A DNA stretch of 60,097 bases from JBOGJG01 sp050747825 (GTDB lineage Bacteria > Acidobacteriota > UBA6911 > RPQK01 > JBOGJG01): assembly GCA_050747825.1 (NCBI GenBank), contig JBOGJG010000330.1, positions 1-60,097 on the forward strand, in the 5' to 3' direction. A program made the translations under genes and the position numbers. Positions within the stretch are counted from its first letter, which is position 1; each line of letters begins with the position of its first letter. Under the pieces are notes generated by a model. The model saw nothing but the letters and a program-made list of their open reading frames with translations, was not told the origin of the DNA and searched no databases. Of this stretch, positions 8,708 to 17,883 are shown piece after piece.

Positions 8708-8880
8708 CGCGGTTAAGGCGCGAGAAAAGGGGAAGCGGGTGAAAGGCCCGCACGGTCGCGCCACTGTGAACGGTGAGCAGATTTCAACGGGCGGAAAGAC
8801 CGCCGGTCACTCCCGATTGCCGGGGGGAAGGCCTTGAAAGATGCGCTTGAGCCGTAAGTCAGGAAACCTGCCTTAACCAC
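8708..8880 (+). promoter_or_regulatory. Cobalamin riboswitch
   Basis: The leader carries the conserved cobalamin riboswitch blocks in order. They are ggggaagcgggtgaaaggc, then cgccactgtga, then ggtcactcccgattgccgg with ggggaaggcc, and finally ccgtaagtcaggaaacctgcc, the near-invariant AAGTCAGGAGACCTGCC box. It lies directly upstream of btuB, whose ribosome binding site (aaggagg at 8902-8908) is 22 bases past the aptamer. In this family adenosylcobalamin binding normally switches off expression, here by masking the ribosome binding site or by termination; the mechanism was not resolved. The whole B12 operon downstream is the expected target. Confidence 0.92.
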
Positions 8881-8919
8881 TGTTTCACAACTCTTCGCGT
8901 CAAGGAGGTTGGGATTTGC

Positions 8920-11163
8920 TTGTTTCACTCCCTCACTCATTTGACGCCCATTGTCGAAAGGGGCGTTATGTGCAACTTTTTTCTCCCACTGATAGGGACT
9001 GTGCTGATCTCATTCGGCCTGGTGTTCCCACAAACGATCTCAGGGCGGGTAGCCGACTCTCAGGCCAATCCAATTCCTTCGGTGCGTCTTTCCCTGCTGG
9101 AAAACGGCCGGTATGTCGCCACTCAGGTGACCGATGAACACGGCGGCTATTCCTTCGAAGGGCTCAAGCCGGGAAACTACGTTCTTTCCATCAGGCAACT
9201 CGGGTTTCGGCAGGAGCAGATAGAGCTGCGGCTGCCGGCCGGGGAGACTCTCGGCCACGACGTCGTCCTCGAACTGGACTCGCTGAAGGAGCATGTGGTC
9301 GTCACTGCCACTCGTACGGAATCAGCGGCCAGCCTGCTGGGCAGCAGCATCTCAGTTATAAGCTCGCAGGAAATTGAAGCTCAGAATGCGGCAACCGTCG
9401 CAGAGGTGCTGCGCAATGTACCCGGGATGAACATCGTGCAGGTCGGGGGGACAGGCTCGATCAGCTCACTGTTCCTGCGGGGAGGCGAGTCGGATTACAC
9501 GAAGGTGTTTTTGGATGGGATCCCCCTGAACCAGCCCGGGGGGGCGATCGATCTGTCCAACCTTTCGACGGCCAACATCGAGCGGATCGAGATTGTCCGC
9601 GGACCGCAAAGCGCCCTGTACGGCTCGGATGCCATCAGCGGAGTTATTCAGATTTTCACAAAAAGAGGCGAGGGGGGCGGAACGACTCCGAGGACCGACC
9701 TTTTCCTGGAAGGAGGCAGCTATGACTGGGGCCGTGCGGGATTTTCCCTTAGCGGAGACCTGGGGGGGCTCTGGTACAGCACGGCCGTCCAGCACGTTAG
9801 CACCAGCAATGAGGTCGCTAATGATTACTTCCGCAATAACACCTACAGTCTCAATCTCGGAGTCAGGACTTCCGAAAATTCAGCCCTGACGTTTACAGGC
9901 CGCGCGGAACGCGGCCGGCAGGGTGTCCCGGGGGCGGTGGCTTTTGGACCGCCCGACCTGGAGGAATTCGGCCGAAAGCGGGATTTTGCCGTGGGACTTC
10001 AATGGGATCACCGGGTTTCGGATTCTTGGCAACACAAGCTGTCCTACTCACAAAGTTATCTGAACCAGCTTTCCGCCGACCCCATCGATTCCGGCTCATT
10101 CATCCCGCGATTCGGCAACAGGCAGGCGCCATTTCCGGTCTTTGATTTCGTGTTTTTCTCCCTCAACTCGAGCAGGCGCCATAATGTGAATTATCAAAGC
10201 GACTTCTTCCTTGCCGATCACTTACTTTCGCTGGGCCTCGAAGTCGAAGAGGAGCGCGGCGCCGTCAGCACCACTCGCGTGGATCGCACAAATACAGGCG
10301 TTTACCTCCAGGACCAGGTCATGGCCACGTCTCGACTCGCGATTACCGGCGGCATCCGCCTGGAAAATAATGAGAGCTTCGGTTTTGCCGCAATTCCTCG
10401 AGTTTCGGTGGCTTACCTCGCCAGAGATCCCGGCGCTCAAAGCTCCTTGGGAATGACCAGGGCGAAGCTCAACTTCGGCCTGGGTGTGAAAGAACCCACG
10501 TTTGTGGAATCTTTCAGCCCGAATTTCTTCTTTCAGGGAAATCCGGACCTTAAACCGGAGCGGACGACCAGTGTCGAGGCCGGTCTTGAGCAGGAGCTGG
10601 CGCAAAACCGCATCGTGCTTGAAGCGAATGCCTTTTATAATGTCTTCGAAGATCAGATTGCGTTTCGGGTGGTAGATCCAGAGACGTTTGAGGCATCCTT
10701 CTTCAACATAGCCAGGAGTCAAGCCTGGGGAATCGAGCAGATCCTGACATTCAGGATGGCGAACGATCTGAGGGCATCGGCCGGCTACACCTACCTGAAC
10801 ACGCGCGTCTTGAGGAGCGCCTCGCCGGGGGATCCGCAGTTCAGCGAGGGAGCCAGGCTGCTGCGCCGGCCAACTCACTCAGGCTTTCTGGGTTTGACCT
10901 GGAGATCCGGAAACTGGTCTTTGAATAGCAATGCTACTCTGATCGGCAACCGGGCCGACAGTGATTTTCACCACGGCCTGGCATTGACAGAGGCCGAGCC
11001 TTACGCAAAGTGGGATATGACGGCGAGCTACCGCATCCGTCCAGCCCTGGAACTCTACGCGACGGTCGAGAACCTGCTGGACCAGGATTACTTCGAGGCT
11101 CTGGGCTTCCCGGCACTGGGCGCCACCGTCCGGTCTGGGCTCAGAGTGCATTATGGAGAATAG
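8920..11163 (+). CDS. btuB: TonB-dependent vitamin B12 receptor (BtuB-like)
   Basis: This outer-membrane transporter takes up cobalamin or its precursors, as inferred from the riboswitch and the BtuFCD genes behind it. After a signal region (hydrophobic FFLPLIGTVLISFGLVF) comes a carboxypeptidase-regulatory-like domain (about 40-120). The plug follows (about 125-235) with the TonB-box-like VVVTATRTE, LRNVPGMNIVQ and RIEIVRGPQSALYGSDAISG. The barrel runs to residue 747. The classic BtuB of enterobacteria lacks the N-terminal beta-sandwich. The TTG start at 8920 lies 11 bases after an ideal ribosome binding site. An ATG at 8968 (MCNFFLPL) is an alternative that would shorten the signal peptide's n-region. 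The last 11 bases overlap btuF. Confidence 0.88.
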   Translation: MFHSLTHLTPIVERGVMCNFFLPLIGTVLISFGLVFPQTISGRVADSQANPIPSVRLSLLENGRYVATQVTDEHGGYSFEGLKPGNYVLSIRQLGFRQEQIELRLPAGETLGHDVVLELDSLKEHVVVTATRTESAASLLGSSISVISSQEIEAQNAATVAEVLRNVPGMNIVQVGGTGSISSLFLRGGESDYTKVFLDGIPLNQPGGAIDLSNLSTANIERIEIVRGPQSALYGSDAISGVIQIFTKRGEGGGTTPRTDLFLEGGSYDWGRAGFSLSGDLGGLWYSTAVQHVSTSNEVANDYFRNNTYSLNLGVRTSENSALTFTGRAERGRQGVPGAVAFGPPDLEEFGRKRDFAVGLQWDHRVSDSWQHKLSYSQSYLNQLSADPIDSGSFIPRFGNRQAPFPVFDFVFFSLNSSRRHNVNYQSDFFLADHLLSLGLEVEEERGAVSTTRVDRTNTGVYLQDQVMATSRLAITGGIRLENNESFGFAAIPRVSVAYLARDPGAQSSLGMTRAKLNFGLGVKEPTFVESFSPNFFFQGNPDLKPERTTSVEAGLEQELAQNRIVLEANAFYNVFEDQIAFRVVDPETFEASFFNIARSQAWGIEQILTFRMANDLRASAGYTYLNTRVLRSASPGDPQFSEGARLLRRPTHSGFLGLTWRSGNWSLNSNATLIGNRADSDFHHGLALTEAEPYAKWDMTASYRIRPALELYATVENLLDQDYFEALGFPALGATVRSGLRVHYGE

Positions 11164-12190
11164 AGCCAGCGGGCCAGCGATGATGGGGCCGCTCCCCGGG
11201 CGCCCTCCGGGTGGTCGCGGTTCGGATGCAATCGCAGTATCGGACGCGGTCGCAGTCACTGATGCCACCCAACCGAGCCGCAACTGTAAAGGAGCGGCCA
11301 TTGCCGGGATTGCGGCGCTTTTTCTAATCCAGCTCGCCAGTCTTATGCCTGGGTTTGCCCAAGGTCTGGCGAGCTTTCCCCACACCGTCACCGGCAGCGA
11401 CGGCAGTTCGGTAATTCTTCACCGCTCGCCCGAGCGAATGATCGTTTTCGACTCCGGGGGCATCGAGATTCTGTTTGCCATCGGTGAGGCAGACCGAGTC
11501 GTGGGCACCCACGAATTCGCCTCTTTCCCTCCGCAGGCCAACCAGATCCAGAGAGTCGGGAATTCATATGCCATCGACTTTGAAAAAGTCGTATCACTCA
11601 AGCCCGACCTCGTTTTCCTGTTCTTCGACCGGTTCGTCCCCGAGTTGAGAAGACTTGGCGTGCCCGTGCTCTACCTGGAGCCTCCGCGCACGCTGGCCGG
11701 GGTCCCGGAAAGAATCAGAACTTGGGGAAGGATTGTGGACAGAGCGCAGGCAGCCGAAAATGTAGCCCGTGAATTCGAGGCGGAGCTCAGAGGCATTGAG
11801 CAGACACTGGCGGGCATCAGACGCGGCCCCCGCATCTTCCACGATGCCGCTCCCGGGTTGTGGACCTTAGGGACAGACTCTCTGGCCAGCGACATCTACC
11901 GGCTCCTCAAGGCCGAGAACGTTTTCGCAGATCTTTCAAGCGCCCATCAGGTCAGTCCGGAGGCCCTGGTCGCCAGGAATCCCGAGGTGATCATCAGCGC
12001 CCATCTCTCAGGGCCGGAGTTTTTCAAGACGCACCCTGCTTTCCAGGCGCTGAGAGCGGTGAAACAGAGCCGAGTTTTTGTCGTAGACGCGGGGCTGATC
12101 AGCGTCAGTGGTCCCAGGCTGATACAAGGTGTAAGGCAAATAGCACAGGCTCTATACCCGCATCTTTTTCCACGAGCGGAGACGGATTGA
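11153..12190 (+). CDS. btuF: Cobalamin ABC transporter substrate-binding protein
   Basis: This periplasmic-binding protein of the BtuF/FhuD type should hand B12 from the outer-membrane receptor to BtuCD. Motifs include RMIVFDSGGIEILFAIGEADRV, then FEKVVSLKPDLVF and the C-terminal VFVVDAGLISVSGPRLIQGV. As drawn from the ATG overlapping btuB there is an unusual Pro/Gly/Ala-rich extension of about 45 residues before the signal peptide (hydrophobic AAIAGIAALFLIQLASLMPG). The true start may be later: an ideal aaaggag (about 11288-11294) lies 5 bases before an in-frame ATT, but no canonical start codon is suitably placed there. The 3' end overlaps the start of btuC. Confidence 0.85.
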   Translation: MENRASGPAMMGPLPGRPPGGRGSDAIAVSDAVAVTDATQPSRNCKGAAIAGIAALFLIQLASLMPGFAQGLASFPHTVTGSDGSSVILHRSPERMIVFDSGGIEILFAIGEADRVVGTHEFASFPPQANQIQRVGNSYAIDFEKVVSLKPDLVFLFFDRFVPELRRLGVPVLYLEPPRTLAGVPERIRTWGRIVDRAQAAENVAREFEAELRGIEQTLAGIRRGPRIFHDAAPGLWTLGTDSLASDIYRLLKAENVFADLSSAHQVSPEALVARNPEVIISAHLSGPEFFKTHPAFQALRAVKQSRVFVVDAGLISVSGPRLIQGVRQIAQALYPHLFPRAETD

Positions 12191-13221
12191 AAACAGGGAA
12201 AAACCTCTGGCTATACTGCTTGATGGGATTGGCGGCAGTGGCGTTGGCCGGCGCCGCCAGCGCCGCAGCCGGCAGCGTCCATATTCCATTTTCGAGCGTC
12301 CTGGGCATCGCAGTCAGCCGGCTGCCTTTCTTTGATGCCCCCGGCACCCCGGAAGACTGGAATACCATCCTGTGGGAAATCCGCTTTCCAAGGATTGTGC
12401 TGGCGGGCCTGGTAGGAGCCGCGCTGGCTGTGGCGGGAGCCACTTACCAGGGCCTGTTCCGGAATTCGCTGGCAGACCCCTATCTGCTGGGTGTGGCTTC
12501 CGGCGCGGGCCTGGGGGCGACAATCGTGCTCACCACGGGCGCACCCATTTACCTCTATGGGTTCAGTCTCGTGCCCCTGGCCAGTTTCGCCGGCAGCCTT
12601 TTAGCGGTTTCAGCCGCCTACATCACGGCGGGCCGAAGAGCCGGGCCCCCTTCCCGTACCAGCCTGATTCTGGCAGGCGTGGTGGTGGGTTCGCTGGCCA
12701 GTGCGTTGACCAGTCTGCTGCTAATGCGCTCCGAGCCCGATCTAAGACCCGTCCTGGCTTGGCTCCTGGGCGGGTTTACGGGCGCTCACTGGGATTACGT
12801 GACGCTTACGCTTCCGTATTTGATTCCAGGCATGCTGGCCCTTTTAGCCTATGGACGGACTCTCAACGTCCTGCAGTTAAACGAGGACGAAGCCCAGCAA
12901 CTGGGGATTGACGTGCGTAAAACGCGGCTCATCCTCGTGGGACTGGCCTCGCTGGTCACAGCGGTGGCTGTTTCGGTCAGCGGACTCATCGGATTCGTCG
13001 GCCTGATTGCGCCTCATGCCGTACGGCTACTGTGGGGACAGGATTACAGGCTGGTCCTTCCCCTTTCCATGCTGGCCGGGGCAGCCTTCCTGATCGTGGC
13101 GGATCTGGCGGCCCGAACGATGCTGGGCGCCATTGAACTGCCTGTAGGAATGGTAACCGCATTTTGCGGCGCCCCCTTTTTTCTCTATCTATTGCGCCGC
13201 GTGGGGAGGGATGCGCAATGA
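12187..13221 (+). CDS. btuC: Cobalamin ABC transporter permease (FecCD family)
   Basis: This 344-residue inner-membrane permease of the BtuC/FecCD family has about ten hydrophobic segments. It carries the family motif FRNSLADPYLLGVASGAGLG and the C-terminal GLIGFVGLIAPHAVRLLWG, followed by the region that contacts the ATPase. It forms the B12 translocation channel with BtuD. The TTG start is chosen because it overlaps the btuF stop (ttga), a sign of translational coupling, and gives the family's normal length. An internal ATG at 12223 would also keep the first membrane helix. Confidence 0.88.
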   Translation: MKTGKNLWLYCLMGLAAVALAGAASAAAGSVHIPFSSVLGIAVSRLPFFDAPGTPEDWNTILWEIRFPRIVLAGLVGAALAVAGATYQGLFRNSLADPYLLGVASGAGLGATIVLTTGAPIYLYGFSLVPLASFAGSLLAVSAAYITAGRRAGPPSRTSLILAGVVVGSLASALTSLLLMRSEPDLRPVLAWLLGGFTGAHWDYVTLTLPYLIPGMLALLAYGRTLNVLQLNEDEAQQLGIDVRKTRLILVGLASLVTAVAVSVSGLIGFVGLIAPHAVRLLWGQDYRLVLPLSMLAGAAFLIVADLAARTMLGAIELPVGMVTAFCGAPFFLYLLRRVGRDAQ

Positions 13222-14081
13222 AGCCGATGCCCATCCTTAAAGCCGAAACGATCTGCTTTTCCTACGGATCACAAGCGGTCTTAAAAAATATCAATCTGGA
13301 AGTCACCAAAGGCGAAATGCTGGGCATTATCGGCCCAAACGGGGCAGGAAAGACGACTCTGCTGAAAGTTCTGGCGGGCATTTTGAAGCCGGCGGCGGGC
13401 TCGGTTTACCTGGACAGCACCGACATCCAGGCGCTGCCCCTGCGGGAACGCGCCCGAAAAATCGCCATGGTTTCCCAGCAGCCTGCCCTTCCCTTTGGCT
13501 TTACGGCCCTGGAGATCGTCACGATGGGTCGCAACCCTCATCTGGGGCTGCTCGAGTGGGAGGGTCCCAAGGATCTCGAATTGGCCCGCGAGGCAATGGA
13601 GGTCACGGGAACCATCGAGTTTACCGCCAGGTCAATCACTTCGTTGTCCGGAGGGGAGAGGCAGAGGGTCTTCATCGCCCGGGCCCTGGCCCAGCAGGCT
13701 CCGCTGCTCTTCCTGGATGAACCAACTGCCCATCTGGATCTCAACCGCCAGTCCGAGATCATGGACCTGATCGCTCACATTCAGAGAGAGAAGCAGGTGT
13801 CGGTCGTCGCCTCGATGCACGACCTCACTTTAGCCGGACAATACTGCGATCGCATCACCGCCCTGGTTGATGGGCAAATCAGCGCGCAGGGTGCTGCCCA
13901 CGATGTCCTTACAACAGAAGTATTGTCCCGTGCTTTTGGCGCTTCCGTGTTCGTGATCAAGCATCCTTTCGCCAACACGCCCGTGGTACTCACGGGAGGA
14001 CCCCCAGGGCTTGGAACCACAGGACTAACTGCTATGGCTGACAAGAGGCGGGAAAGAAAAGATTTAATCATCGGAGACTGA
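13218..14081 (+). CDS. btuD: Cobalamin ABC transporter ATP-binding protein
   Basis: This 287-residue ATPase drives BtuC. Walker A is GPNGAGKTT, the Q-loop lies in MVSQQPALPFGFTALE, the signature is LSGGERQR, Walker B is LLFLDEPT, and the switch His is in SMHDLTLA. The ATG overlaps the btuC stop (atga), the usual arrangement in coupled operons. About 40 residues beyond the ATPase core (after FGASVFVI) are less conserved. Its family also serves Fe-siderophores; the B12 assignment comes from the riboswitch and the cobyrinate genes that follow. Confidence 0.88.
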   Translation: MKPMPILKAETICFSYGSQAVLKNINLEVTKGEMLGIIGPNGAGKTTLLKVLAGILKPAAGSVYLDSTDIQALPLRERARKIAMVSQQPALPFGFTALEIVTMGRNPHLGLLEWEGPKDLELAREAMEVTGTIEFTARSITSLSGGERQRVFIARALAQQAPLLFLDEPTAHLDLNRQSEIMDLIAHIQREKQVSVVASMHDLTLAGQYCDRITALVDGQISAQGAAHDVLTTEVLSRAFGASVFVIKHPFANTPVVLTGGPPGLGTTGLTAMADKRRERKDLIIGD

Positions 14082-14085
14082 GATT

Positions 14086-15447
14086 TTGCGCGCAATTGTC
14101 ATTGCCGGAACTCACAGCGGGGTAGGGAAGACCACGGTGGCGACGGGGATCATGGCCGCCCTGTCCAGGCGCGGCTACAAAGTTCAGCCATTTAAAGCCG
14201 GGCCTGATTACATCGATCCTTCCTACCACACCCGGGCCTGCGGCCTTCCCTCACGGAATCTGGACACTTGGCTTTTGAAGGAGCCGGTAGTCAGGGAGCT
14301 GTTTCACCGGGCTATGGCCGGAAAGGAAATCGCCGTCATCGAGGGGGTCATGGGCCTTTACGATGGAGCCTGCGGCGAAAATGAATCAGGCAGTACGGCT
14401 TATCTGGCCAAACTCCTCCGGATCCCGGTCATCCTGGTGCTGGACGCCTGGGCCGCCAGCCGCAGCGTGGGGGCTTTCGCGCTCGGGTTTAAGAATTTCG
14501 ACCCTGAGGTCCAGCTGGCAGGAGTCATTCTCAATGGCATCGGAGGACCGACACATCTGGATCTCATCCGGCCTGCGCTGGCGAAGTGCGAGATTCCCCT
14601 TCTCGGTTATCTCCCCAGAAACAGCGATCTCGCCATCCCCGAGCGCCACCTTGGACTGGTGCCGACAGAGGAAGGGACGACTGAAGCCGGCCTGTTCGAC
14701 CGGCTGGCGGCCCAGGCACAGGAAAGTATCGAGCTGGACAAAGTCGAGGCTATTGCCACTGGGGTAACTACCCCGGCAGGAGATGACACAATCTTCCCTC
14801 CCGAGGCCGTCAGTCCCCGGACGGCCATTGCTGTCGCCCAGGATCAGGCCTTCAATTTTTATTATCCCGACTCGCTCGATTTACTAAAAGCCTGGGGGGC
14901 TGAGCTGGCCCCCTTTAGTCCCCTGTCTGACAAGCAACTGCCCCGGCGCATCGGCGGCGTTTACATCGGCGGCGGGTTTCCGGAATTTTTCGCGGCCGAG
15001 CTCTCGGAGAACCGGAGCATGCTGCAGTCCCTGCGCCGTGCCGCGCAACGGGGACTCCCGATCTACGCCGAGTGCGGCGGGCTGATGTACCTGGGAGAGA
15101 CTCTGGATGACCTGGAGGGCACTGTCAGGACCATGGCCCGGATCATTCCCGTGCATTCTTCCATGAGAGAGAGCCGTTTGACACTGGGCTACCGCACGAT
15201 GAAAACGCTCAATGACGGGCCTCTCATGCGGTCGGGAGAGACCGTAAGGGGACATGAATTTCATCTCTCGAGCCTCAAGAAAGTAAGTGAAAAGGCGGTT
15301 CCCGCTTACGAGGTATTGGGGCAGGGGCGGCAGGAAGGTATCCGGGTCAAAAACGTCCTGGCCTCTTACATCCATGTTCACCTGGCGAGCCGGAAAGATC
15401 TTGCTCCCAGATTTGTCGATCTGTGCTCGCAGGCGGGAGGAAGCTGA
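14086..15447 (+). CDS. cbiA: Cobyrinic acid a,c-diamide synthase
   Basis: This 453-residue CbiA/CobB-type enzyme amidates the a and c carboxylates of cobyrinic acid (or the hydrogenobyrinic form) using glutamine and ATP. The N-terminal P-loop domain begins with GTHSGVGKTTVATG, and FKAGPDYIDPSYH is a family hallmark. The C-terminal class I glutamine amidotransferase domain has its nucleophile Cys330 in YAECGGLMYLG. The TTG start follows btuD by 4 bases with ggag upstream. Its presence beside an uptake system suggests salvage of incompletely amidated corrinoids, or that the rest of the synthesis pathway lies elsewhere. The enzyme is called cobB in aerobic-pathway organisms. Confidence 0.9.
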   Translation: MRAIVIAGTHSGVGKTTVATGIMAALSRRGYKVQPFKAGPDYIDPSYHTRACGLPSRNLDTWLLKEPVVRELFHRAMAGKEIAVIEGVMGLYDGACGENESGSTAYLAKLLRIPVILVLDAWAASRSVGAFALGFKNFDPEVQLAGVILNGIGGPTHLDLIRPALAKCEIPLLGYLPRNSDLAIPERHLGLVPTEEGTTEAGLFDRLAAQAQESIELDKVEAIATGVTTPAGDDTIFPPEAVSPRTAIAVAQDQAFNFYYPDSLDLLKAWGAELAPFSPLSDKQLPRRIGGVYIGGGFPEFFAAELSENRSMLQSLRRAAQRGLPIYAECGGLMYLGETLDDLEGTVRTMARIIPVHSSMRESRLTLGYRTMKTLNDGPLMRSGETVRGHEFHLSSLKKVSEKAVPAYEVLGQGRQEGIRVKNVLASYIHVHLASRKDLAPRFVDLCSQAGGS

Positions 15448-15448
15448 A

Positions 15449-16966
15449 GTGCCTGCCAAGACACTGATGGTGCAAGGGACGGCGTCTTCTGTGGGCAAGA
15501 GTGTTCTGGTAGCCGCACTGTGCCGCATCTTTAGACAGGACGGCTGCAACGTCGCACCCTTCAAGGCCCAGAACATGTCGCTGAACTCCTGCGTCACTCC
15601 GGATGGAGGGGAGATCGGCCGAGCCCAGGTCGTTCAGGCCGAAGCCGCCTGCGTCCAACCCACCGTTGACATGAATCCCATTCTGTTGAAGCCGGAGGCC
15701 GACGATCGATCCCAGGTAGTAGTGCACGGCAAGCCCCTGCAAAGCCTGTCAGCTAAAAGCTACTTTTCATTGAAAGAAGCGCTGTGGGGGGCCGTAACCT
15801 CCTCCCTTGACCGGCTGCGAGAGGACTTCGACCTGGTCGTCATCGAGGGCGCGGGGAGTCCCGCCGAAGTCAACCTGAAGGACAAGGACCTGGTCAACAT
15901 GAAGGTGGCCTCGTATTGTCAGGCTCCGGTTCTTCTGGTGGGGGATATCGACCGCGGGGGTGTCTTCGCCTCTCTGATTGGAACGCTGGAGCTGCTTGAT
16001 GCTCACGAGCGCGACTTGATTCAAGGCTTCCTCATCAACAAGTTCCGGGGCGACATCAGCCTGCTGGAGCCCGGCCTGGAATGGCTCGAGGAACGAACAG
16101 GCATTCCGGTGGCAGGAGTGATTCCCTATTTCAAAGACATCTATATTGCGGAAGAGGATTCGATGTCTTTGGAGCGGCGAAACGGTATGAGCCGCAAGAC
16201 CACCTTCCTGCTTGACATCGCCGTCATCGCGCTACGCCACATCTCGAACTTCGACGACTTTGATCCTCTGGCCCAGGAGGAATCAGTCCGCCTGCGCTAC
16301 GTCGAATCGGCTGATGATCTGGGAAATCCGGACCTGATTATTCTCCCCGGATCAAAGAGTACGATTGCCGATCTGAATCATCTGCATAACTCTGGTATGG
16401 CGGCTGAAATTCTGACGCTGACAGGCTCCGGTACACCTGTAATCGGCATCTGCGGTGGATTTCAAATGCTGGGAGACTCCATTTACGATCCCGAACAGGT
16501 CGAGAGCCGACAGCAAACTTGCGCCGGCCTGGGACTCCTGCCTCTCAGCACCACCTTTGGCGCTGATAAATCTACCCATCTGGTGAAAGGGGAAGTGTTG
16601 CTGGGAAAAGGCCTGCTCAGAGGCGCTCAGGGGCTGTCGCTCAGCGGGTATGAGATTCATATGGGGCGGACGGACCTCCCGGAGGCTTTTGCTCCCTTTA
16701 GAATCAATCAGCGTTCCAGGGACGCCTGCTCCAGCCTGGACGGATGCCTGAGCGCAGAAGGAAACATCCTGGGCACTTATGTTCATGGGATCTTCAGCAA
16801 CACTCGCCTGCGCCGGGCGCTGCTGGCGGAACTGGGCAGGCGAAAGCCGGTGGATCTCCCGCCCCCCGGCCAGGTCATCTCCAAAGAAGAGGAATACGAC
16901 AAACTGGCGGAGCTCGTCCGTCAAGCCCTTGATATGAAGCTTATTTACAAGCGGATTGGATTATGA
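15449..16966 (+). CDS. cobQ: Adenosylcobyric acid synthase
   Basis: This 505-residue CobQ/CbiP enzyme performs the four glutamine-dependent amidations (b, d, e, g) of adenosylcobyrinic acid a,c-diamide to cobyric acid. It opens with the P-loop GTASSVGKS (residues 10-18) and the family string PFKAQNMSLNS. The C-terminal amidotransferase domain has Cys335 in GICGGFQMLGD and a His in YEIHMGRT. The GTG start, 1 base after cbiA, has ggagg about 8 bases upstream and gives the expected length. An internal ATG at 15467 (MVQGTASS) is an alternative. The 3' end overlaps the next gene by 4 bases. Confidence 0.92.
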   Translation: MPAKTLMVQGTASSVGKSVLVAALCRIFRQDGCNVAPFKAQNMSLNSCVTPDGGEIGRAQVVQAEAACVQPTVDMNPILLKPEADDRSQVVVHGKPLQSLSAKSYFSLKEALWGAVTSSLDRLREDFDLVVIEGAGSPAEVNLKDKDLVNMKVASYCQAPVLLVGDIDRGGVFASLIGTLELLDAHERDLIQGFLINKFRGDISLLEPGLEWLEERTGIPVAGVIPYFKDIYIAEEDSMSLERRNGMSRKTTFLLDIAVIALRHISNFDDFDPLAQEESVRLRYVESADDLGNPDLIILPGSKSTIADLNHLHNSGMAAEILTLTGSGTPVIGICGGFQMLGDSIYDPEQVESRQQTCAGLGLLPLSTTFGADKSTHLVKGEVLLGKGLLRGAQGLSLSGYEIHMGRTDLPEAFAPFRINQRSRDACSSLDGCLSAEGNILGTYVHGIFSNTRLRRALLAELGRRKPVDLPPPGQVISKEEEYDKLAELVRQALDMKLIYKRIGL

Positions 16967-17883
16967 CTGAAAACACAGAAACACTTCGAATCGTTTCACT
17001 CTGCCCGAGCGCCACGGAAACGGCTTATGCGCTGGGCCTTGGCCCCAGCATTGTCGGAGTAAGCCACCAGTGTGATTTCCCGCCGGAAGTATCGGGGCTG
17101 CCCAGGCTGACCAGATCTTTCGTAGAGGATCTGGGAGACAGCGCTCTCATCCATCAGGTCATCGCTTCCAACAAAGAGAGGTGGGGCACGATCTACGATG
17201 TTGATGAGGAACTCCTTGCGCAACTCAGGCCCGAGATCATTCTAACGCAGGAGGTCTGCAAAGTCTGCGCTTACCCCGCCGATGCAGCCCTCGAAGTCGC
17301 AGGCAGGCGACTCAACCGCTGCCTGGCTCTCCCCTTTCGAGCTGACCGCGTCCAGGACATTCTGAACAGCATTCGTGAGCTGGGGGAAGCAGCGGGAGTA
17401 CCCGAGAGGAGCAGGCAACTTGTAAGCGAGATCTCCGAGACACGGGCATCAATTCGAGCGGTCACGTCAAAGCTGCCACGGAAGAAATCGTTCATGATGG
17501 AATGGATCGATCCAGTGCGGAATTCCGGGCACTGGATCCCCGAGTTGATGGAAGCGGCAGGGGGCGATGAACGGCTGGCCAACCGGGATGGCCAGACCGA
17601 GGTGTCGTGGGAAGATGTAGCGGCTTTTGGTCCGGAGGTGATCCTGATCTCGCCTTGCGGATTTGATTTCGAACGGGCCCTGGAGGAAATCCATAAATTC
17701 CGTCAGCGAGCCGGCTGGCAGGATGTCCCGGCAGTGAGAAGGGGCCAGGTTTTTCTGGGCAACGGCAAAATCATTACCAGATACACCCCCAGAATCCCGG
17801 CTGTCCTCAGGGCCATGGCCCATATGATTCACCCCGAGCATTTTCCCTCGTTCGCCGACCCGGAGATCATCCGCAAGCTATAA
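16963..17883 (+). CDS. Cobalamin-binding protein, BtuF-like without signal peptide
   Basis: The 306-residue protein has the fold and motifs of the BtuF/HutX periplasmic-binding superfamily (RIVSLCPSATETAYALG, ELLAQLRPEIILTQE). Its N-terminus MTENTETLRIV carries no signal peptide, so it should be cytoplasmic. Cys-rich stretches (EVCKVCAY) and a His-containing SHQCDFP typify the signal-less members found in corrinoid operons, whose role is not settled; intracellular corrinoid handling is an inference. It overlaps cobQ by atga and is the last gene of the operon. Its 3' end is overlapped on the other strand by the reading frame of the interrupted small gene. Confidence 0.8.
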   Translation: MTENTETLRIVSLCPSATETAYALGLGPSIVGVSHQCDFPPEVSGLPRLTRSFVEDLGDSALIHQVIASNKERWGTIYDVDEELLAQLRPEIILTQEVCKVCAYPADAALEVAGRRLNRCLALPFRADRVQDILNSIRELGEAAGVPERSRQLVSEISETRASIRAVTSKLPRKKSFMMEWIDPVRNSGHWIPELMEAAGGDERLANRDGQTEVSWEDVAAFGPEVILISPCGFDFERALEEIHKFRQRAGWQDVPAVRRGQVFLGNGKIITRYTPRIPAVLRAMAHMIHPEHFPSFADPEIIRKL

